Part shown: piece by piece, positions 4,209 through 7,757 of the stretch
How positions within the stretch are numbered: the stretch's first letter is position 1
How the letters are laid out: the number at the start of each line of letters is the position of its first letter
NCBI GenBank assembly: GCA_023248505.1
Contig: JAHFEM010000070.1
Span: 1 to 7,757, forward strand
Length of the DNA stretch: 7,757 nucleotides
DNA from: Nitrospirota bacterium
Lineage (GTDB): Bacteria > Nitrospirota > Nitrospiria > SBBL01 > Manganitrophaceae
Direction of reading: 5' to 3'
The notes under the pieces: model-generated
Told to the model about the DNA's origin: nothing
The model's database searches: none
What the model saw: the letters and a program-made list of their open reading frames with translations, nothing else
Position numbers and translations under genes: made by a program

Positions 4209-6848
4209 TTAAAGCGGGGACGCACACATCGGTGCGCCTTCCCACCGGACCGAGACCGACACCTTCGAGAGGGTCACCTTCCCCCGCTCGGCGTAAACGG
4301 CGCGGCTCTTCGGATCGATCGAGACCGGGAGAAGCCGCTTGATCTCCATCCCGAAATGCTCCGGAAAAAGGAGCGTTCCGACCGCGACCTTCTTGCTGAA
4401 CTTGACCGGCGCCTGCACCGCGGCCCCCCCGCCGTCGGCGGAAAGCTCGACCACCTCTGCATCCTCCAGGCCGAGCCGCTCCCCGTCATCGGGATGAATC
4501 AAGACCGCTTCTTTTGGAAAGAGCCCCAGCAGTCCGCTCGCGTAGGTCGACATCTTTCCGGAGTGGAAAAGGATCTGCCCGATCTGCAGATCGAAATGCC
4601 CGTTCGTCGCCGAAGGGGGAGAAACGGCCGGCGGCTTGATCGCCGCCTGACAATGCGCCGCGATCTTGGCGGCCACCCCTTCCGGCGAGGAGGAGGGCCA
4701 TCCGGCCGGCAGCTTCATGACGATCTCTTTCCAGATCGCATCGGCGTCTTTGTAGTGGAACGACTCCGCTCCGAGTTTCTTTCCGAGGAGCGAGAAGATC
4801 TCCCAGTCGGACTTGGCGTTGCCGAGCGGCTCGATCGCTTTCCGGACCTTCTGGATCTCCCCTTCATTGTTGGTGAATCGCCCCTCTTTCTCCGCGTAGC
4901 TCGTCGCCGGCAGGACGATGTGCGCCAGCGCGGTGGTCTCATTCGGGAAGAGATCTTGGCAGATCAACAGATCGAGCTTGCGAAGCGCCTCCTCCACTTT
5001 TTTCTGGGGCAAAGCGCGGAGCGGATTTTCACCCACGAGGTAGAGCGCTTTGATCTCGCCCCGCGCCGCGGCATCGATCATCTCCGAGAGAGTGAAACCG
5101 CCCGGATTCGCGGGAGCGAGCCCCGGAAGGTATTCGGAAACCCCTCCCATCTCGACCGCGCCTTGCGCGTTGTTCTCCTTCGCCAGCGCCAGAATGCCGG
5201 CGCCGCGCTTGTTGACCTGGCCGGCCAGGATCGCAAGATCGGCCAGCGCAATCACGTTCTGATAACCGTTTTCGCTTCGGGTGATCGCCCGTCCGAAAAT
5301 CAGCACCCCGCGCTTGGCGCCGGCATAGAGCGCCGCCGCGGCCTGGTAGGCCGCTTCGGAGACACCGGTCGCCGCTTCGATCTGCGCGAAGGAGATCCCC
5401 GCGACCGCCTGTTTCATCTTTTCAACGAACGGCGCAGGCGCCGAAAGGGGCGCGCCCCCCTCCACCATCGCCTTGGTCAGGCCGAGAATCGCCGTCCCTT
5501 CGCTCCCCATCTTGACCTGAAGATGCTGCGCCGCCATCCGAGGGAGATGGCTTCGATAGGCATCGCTCTGCCGATTGAATGCATCGACCGCGATCAACTT
5601 CGCCCCCCGCTTCTTCACCGCCTCTTTCACCTTCAGTCCGGTGATGGGGTTGCTCTCGGTCATCTCGCCGGCGAAGACGAGGAGGACGTCGGCTTCGGTG
5701 ATATCCTCATATCGGGCCAGCCGGGATGTTCCGAAAACATCGTTGAGTCCGGAAACGGCGTTGATGTGGCCGTAGCGGGCGCCGCTGTCGACGTGAGGCG
5801 TCCCGAGGACGTTTCGCATCAGTTTCTGGAAGAGATAAATCTCCTCATTGGTGCAGTGGGGCGAGATGATCCCGCCGATCGCCTGGGGACCGTATTGCGC
5901 CTTGATCTGTTTGAGGCCGGCGACGACCTTGTCGGTCGCCCCCTCCCAGGTCGTCTGGAGAATGCGGTCTTCTGGTGGCCGCTCCTTTCCCTGGGCCAGG
6001 ATCTGAACCGTCGGGCGCGCCAGCCGATCGTTGTGGTTGATGGTCCCATAGCCGAAGAAGCCGCGGGCGCAGAGGTCTCCCTCGTTCCGGCCGGTCCCCA
6101 GCTCCGAGCTGACCCGCTTGACGTCGTCTTTCACCGTCTCCAAAGTCATGAGACAGCCGTCGCCGCAGTAGTTGCAGATCGTTTCGGTCTTCTTCAATTG
6201 CCAGGGGCGGTAGTCGTACATCGCCAGCCGGCTGGTCAGGGCTCCGACCGGGCAAATTTGAATGCAGCCCCCGCAGAACTCGCAGTCGAGCTCGTGCTCG
6301 GCGAAGCCGCCGATTTGATGATCGGTGCTCCGGCCGATCGAGCCGAGCGCATTCGAATCGATCACCTCGTCGCAGTATCGGACGCATCGAAGACAGGAGA
6401 CGCAACGGTTCATCTCTTTTTCGACCAGCGGCCCGAAATAGGTTTTCTCGAAGGTTCGCTTCTCCTCGGTAAACCGGCTGGTGGTCGGCGAGTACTGGTG
6501 GGCGAAATCTTGAAGCTGGCACTCCCCGCCTTGATCGCATTCGGGACAATCGAGGGGGTGGTTTCCGAGGAGGAACTCCATCACGCCGAACTGGGCATCC
6601 TTGACCCGGGGAGAGATCGATGAGACGATCATCCCTTCCGCCGCGGGGGTGCTGCAGGAGGTCTGGAGCTTCGGCATCTTCTCGATCTCGACCAGGCACA
6701 TCCGGCAGTTGGCATCGGGCTTCAGCTTCGGGTGGTAGCAGAAATGAGGGATCTCGATCCCCGCGCGCTTGGCCGCCTCGATCAGGAGGGTTCCCTTTTC
6801 GACCTCGATTTCCTGATCATTGAATTTCAGCTTGATCTTATCGCTCAT
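4209..6848 (-). CDS. nuoG: NADH-quinone oxidoreductase subunit G (NuoG), formate-dehydrogenase-like type
   Basis: Largest peripheral-arm subunit, carrying Fe-S clusters between NuoF and NuoI. The 879-residue product has, in order: a [2Fe-2S] domain with C37, C48, C51, C65 (N1b); the His/Cys site H97, C101, C104, C110 (N5); a double ferredoxin pattern C149/C152/C155/C159 and C189/C192/C195/C199; the N7 site C225, C228, C232, C260; a molybdopterin-oxidoreductase fold (about 275-690); and a C-terminal dinucleotide-binding-like domain (about 750-860). The ferredoxin section has four more cysteines than the reduced N4 site of E. coli-type NuoG. The large domain keeps formate-dehydrogenase-like stretches (CTNEEIYLFQKLMR at 332-345; NNAQGAVEMGG at 559-569), but ARYGH at 357-361 has Gly where the enzyme has Cys or Sec, so no formate oxidation is expected. 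The start is one of two tandem ATGs (6851, 6848); 6848 gives better spacing to GGGGG. A GTG at 6869 lies inside the upstream palindrome and is rejected. Stop is TAA. Confidence 0.95.
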   Translation of the reverse strand: MSDKIKLKFNDQEIEVEKGTLLIEAAKRAGIEIPHFCYHPKLKPDANCRMCLVEIEKMPKLQTSCSTPAAEGMIVSSISPRVKDAQFGVMEFLLGNHPLDCPECDQGGECQLQDFAHQYSPTTSRFTEEKRTFEKTYFGPLVEKEMNRCVSCLRCVRYCDEVIDSNALGSIGRSTDHQIGGFAEHELDCEFCGGCIQICPVGALTSRLAMYDYRPWQLKKTETICNYCGDGCLMTLETVKDDVKRVSSELGTGRNEGDLCARGFFGYGTINHNDRLARPTVQILAQGKERPPEDRILQTTWEGATDKVVAGLKQIKAQYGPQAIGGIISPHCTNEEIYLFQKLMRNVLGTPHVDSGARYGHINAVSGLNDVFGTSRLARYEDITEADVLLVFAGEMTESNPITGLKVKEAVKKRGAKLIAVDAFNRQSDAYRSHLPRMAAQHLQVKMGSEGTAILGLTKAMVEGGAPLSAPAPFVEKMKQAVAGISFAQIEAATGVSEAAYQAAAALYAGAKRGVLIFGRAITRSENGYQNVIALADLAILAGQVNKRGAGILALAKENNAQGAVEMGGVSEYLPGLAPANPGGFTLSEMIDAAARGEIKALYLVGENPLRALPQKKVEEALRKLDLLICQDLFPNETTALAHIVLPATSYAEKEGRFTNNEGEIQKVRKAIEPLGNAKSDWEIFSLLGKKLGAESFHYKDADAIWKEIVMKLPAGWPSSSPEGVAAKIAAHCQAAIKPPAVSPPSATNGHFDLQIGQILFHSGKMSTYASGLLGLFPKEAVLIHPDDGERLGLEDAEVVELSADGGGAAVQAPVKFSKKVAVGTLLFPEHFGMEIKRLLPVSIDPKSRAVYAERGKVTLSKVSVSVRWEGAPMCASPL

Positions 6849-6854
6849 CATAAA

Positions 6855-6859
6855 CCCCC
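6855..6859 (-). promoter_or_regulatory. Shine-Dalgarno site for nuoG
   Basis: GGGGG in the sense strand directly abutting the 3' end of the intergenic palindrome. It lies 3 nt from the first and 6 nt from the second of two tandem ATG codons, favouring the second as start. Confidence 0.55.
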
Positions 6860-6887
6860 GTAGAGACACGGCGCGCCGCGCCCCTAC
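6860..6887 (-). repeat. Perfectly pairing 28-nt palindrome between nuoF and nuoG
   Basis: In the sense RNA, the 14-nt half GUAGGGGCGCGGCG pairs along its length with the following half CGCCGUGUCUCUAC; three of the pairs are G-U, and the innermost few bases must form the loop. It begins three bases after the nuoF TGA and ends at the nuoG Shine-Dalgarno, so it fills nearly the whole 42-nt gap. There is no U-tract. It resembles the small dispersed GTAGGGGC-type palindromes of many bacterial genomes (recollection, not a search). Confidence 0.65.
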
Positions 6888-6890
6888 CGA

Positions 6891-7757
6891 TCAATGGCTT
6901 CCCGCCATCGCCAATACCACGTTCGGACGGAACGGACATCGCCGCTCCTGAATGTGGGCCTCGTACTCTTCTCTAAAATGCTTCAGCGTCGAGAGGATCG
7001 GGGAGATCTCGGCATCCCCGAAGGCGCAGACCGTTCGCCCCTCGATCCGCCTGGAGAGGCTGACCAACAGGTCGAGGTCCTCCATCCGGCCATGGCCGGT
7101 CTCAATGCGGCGCAGAACCTTCAACAGCCAGGCGCTCCCCTCGCGACAAGGGGTGCACTTGCCGCACGATTCGTGATTGAAGAACTCCATCAGGTTCATC
7201 GCCGCCCATACCATGCAGGTATCTTCATCCATCACCGTCACCGCCCCCGATCCGAGCATGGAGCCGGCCTGCGCGATCGATTCAAAATCCATTTTGACGT
7301 CGAGATGGGCCTGGGTGAGAAACGGCGCCGACGCCCCGCCCGGGATGATCGCTTTTAACTGTTTATTCCCCCGGATTCCCCCCGCATGCTCGTAGATGAT
7401 CTCGCGAAGGGGGATCCCCATCGGAACCTCGTAATTGCCGGGCCGATTCACATGGCCGCCGACGCAGAAGATCCGCATGCCGGCGCTCTTCTGTGTGCCG
7501 AGGGAGGCGAACCACTCCGGCCCCCGATTGATGATGTAGGGGATGTTCGCCAGCGTCTCGACGTTGTTCACGACCGTCGGTTTTTGGTAGAGGCCGTGGG
7601 TCGCCGGGAAGGGCGGCTTCGTCCGCGGTTTTCCCCGCTTTCCCTCGATCGATTCGAGCAGGGCCGTCTCCTCGCCGCAGATATAGGCCCCTGCGCCGCG
7701 ATGGAGGACCACTTCGAGATCGAAACCGGTTCCGAAGATATTCTTCCCGAAGAGCTT
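6891..7757 (-). CDS. nuoF: NADH-quinone oxidoreductase subunit F (NuoF), 5' end outside window
   Basis: FMN- and NADH-binding subunit that accepts hydride from NADH and passes electrons through FMN to cluster N3. The visible part is 288 codons, open to the window edge and beginning KLFGKNIFGTGFD; family members are about 420-450 residues, so roughly the first 150, with the glycine-rich FMN/NADH segment, are missing. Signatures seen: HRGAGAYICGEETALLESIE just inside the edge, EGKRGKPRTKPPFPA, the NNVETLANIP stretch, ESCGKCTPCREG with the first three N3 ligands (codons at 7164-7166, 7155-7157, 7146-7148), and the fourth ligand in RTVCAFGDAE (7026-7028). A GTG at 7712 is internal, since the reading frame continues upstream with family sequence. 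Stop is TGA; nuoG follows after 42 nt. Confidence 0.97.
   Translation of the reverse strand, partial: KLFGKNIFGTGFDLEVVLHRGAGAYICGEETALLESIEGKRGKPRTKPPFPATHGLYQKPTVVNNVETLANIPYIINRGPEWFASLGTQKSAGMRIFCVGGHVNRPGNYEVPMGIPLREIIYEHAGGIRGNKQLKAIIPGGASAPFLTQAHLDVKMDFESIAQAGSMLGSGAVTVMDEDTCMVWAAMNLMEFFNHESCGKCTPCREGSAWLLKVLRRIETGHGRMEDLDLLVSLSRRIEGRTVCAFGDAEISPILSTLKHFREEYEAHIQERRCPFRPNVVLAMAGSH

Noticed and set aside
4176..6623. Very long + strand open frame (815 codons) antisense to nuoG
   Set aside because: It mirrors nuoG codons, has highly charged low-complexity composition (Arg/Asp/Gly/Leu-rich), no recognisable domain, and no Shine-Dalgarno that stands out. Long antisense frames are common opposite GC-rich genes with strong codon bias.
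4209..6848. A genuine formate dehydrogenase instead of NuoG
   Set aside because: The catalytic Cys/Sec position is Gly, and the gene sits in the standard nuoF-nuoG-nuoH order with N1b, N5 and N7 ligands.
6849..6869. GTG start for nuoG seven codons upstream
   Set aside because: It lies inside the intergenic palindrome and lacks a Shine-Dalgarno; the ATG at 6848 matches the family N-terminus and has GGGGG at suitable spacing.
1..7757. Mobile element, phage, defence or CRISPR content
   Set aside because: The whole window is accounted for by seven contiguous complex I genes and short gaps; no transposase, integrase, direct-repeat array or tRNA was found.

Overview
The window is a stretch of a bacterial respiratory complex I (NADH:quinone oxidoreductase, nuo) operon. 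All genes lie on the minus strand, so transcription runs from position 7757 towards 1. In transcription order the genes are nuoF (5' end outside the window), nuoG, nuoH, nuoI, nuoJ, nuoK and nuoL (3' end outside the window). This is the canonical F-G-H-I-J-K-L order, with no foreign gene, transposase, tRNA or CRISPR between them. No gap exceeds 75 nt, so no stretch over 300 bases lacks a gene.

The genes cover the electron path and part of the proton-pumping arm. NuoF (FMN, NADH site, cluster N3) and NuoG (several Fe-S clusters) form the NADH-oxidising peripheral part. NuoI (two [4Fe-4S] clusters) passes electrons to the quinone site built partly by NuoH. NuoJ, NuoK and NuoL are membrane subunits; NuoK and NuoL carry conserved charged residues used in proton translocation. 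The usual Fe-S ligands and membrane carboxylates are present, so the complex looks functional.

The gaps hold the less ordinary DNA. Both gaps flanking nuoG carry GC-rich palindromes with a similar G(T/C)AGGGGCG end, resembling small dispersed intergenic repeats. The 75-nt nuoJ-nuoK gap has a hairpin followed by five U residues in the sense RNA, like a weak intrinsic terminator or processing site. The other junctions are tight (1 to 13 nt), with Shine-Dalgarno sequences overlapping or next to the preceding stop codon. nuoJ appears to start at TTG and nuoK at GTG.

The most informative protein feature is NuoG. It has a full double CxxCxxCxxxC ferredoxin pattern in place of the reduced N4 site of the E. 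coli/Thermus type, and a molybdopterin-type domain that closely resembles formate dehydrogenase but has Gly where the enzyme has catalytic Cys/Sec. The sequence suggests a moderately GC-rich Gram-negative-type bacterium. A Nitrospirota- or Desulfobacterota-like lineage is a low-confidence guess from the NuoG and NuoH style. I see no new system here: this is core respiratory metabolism with a few regulatory and architectural details worth checking.
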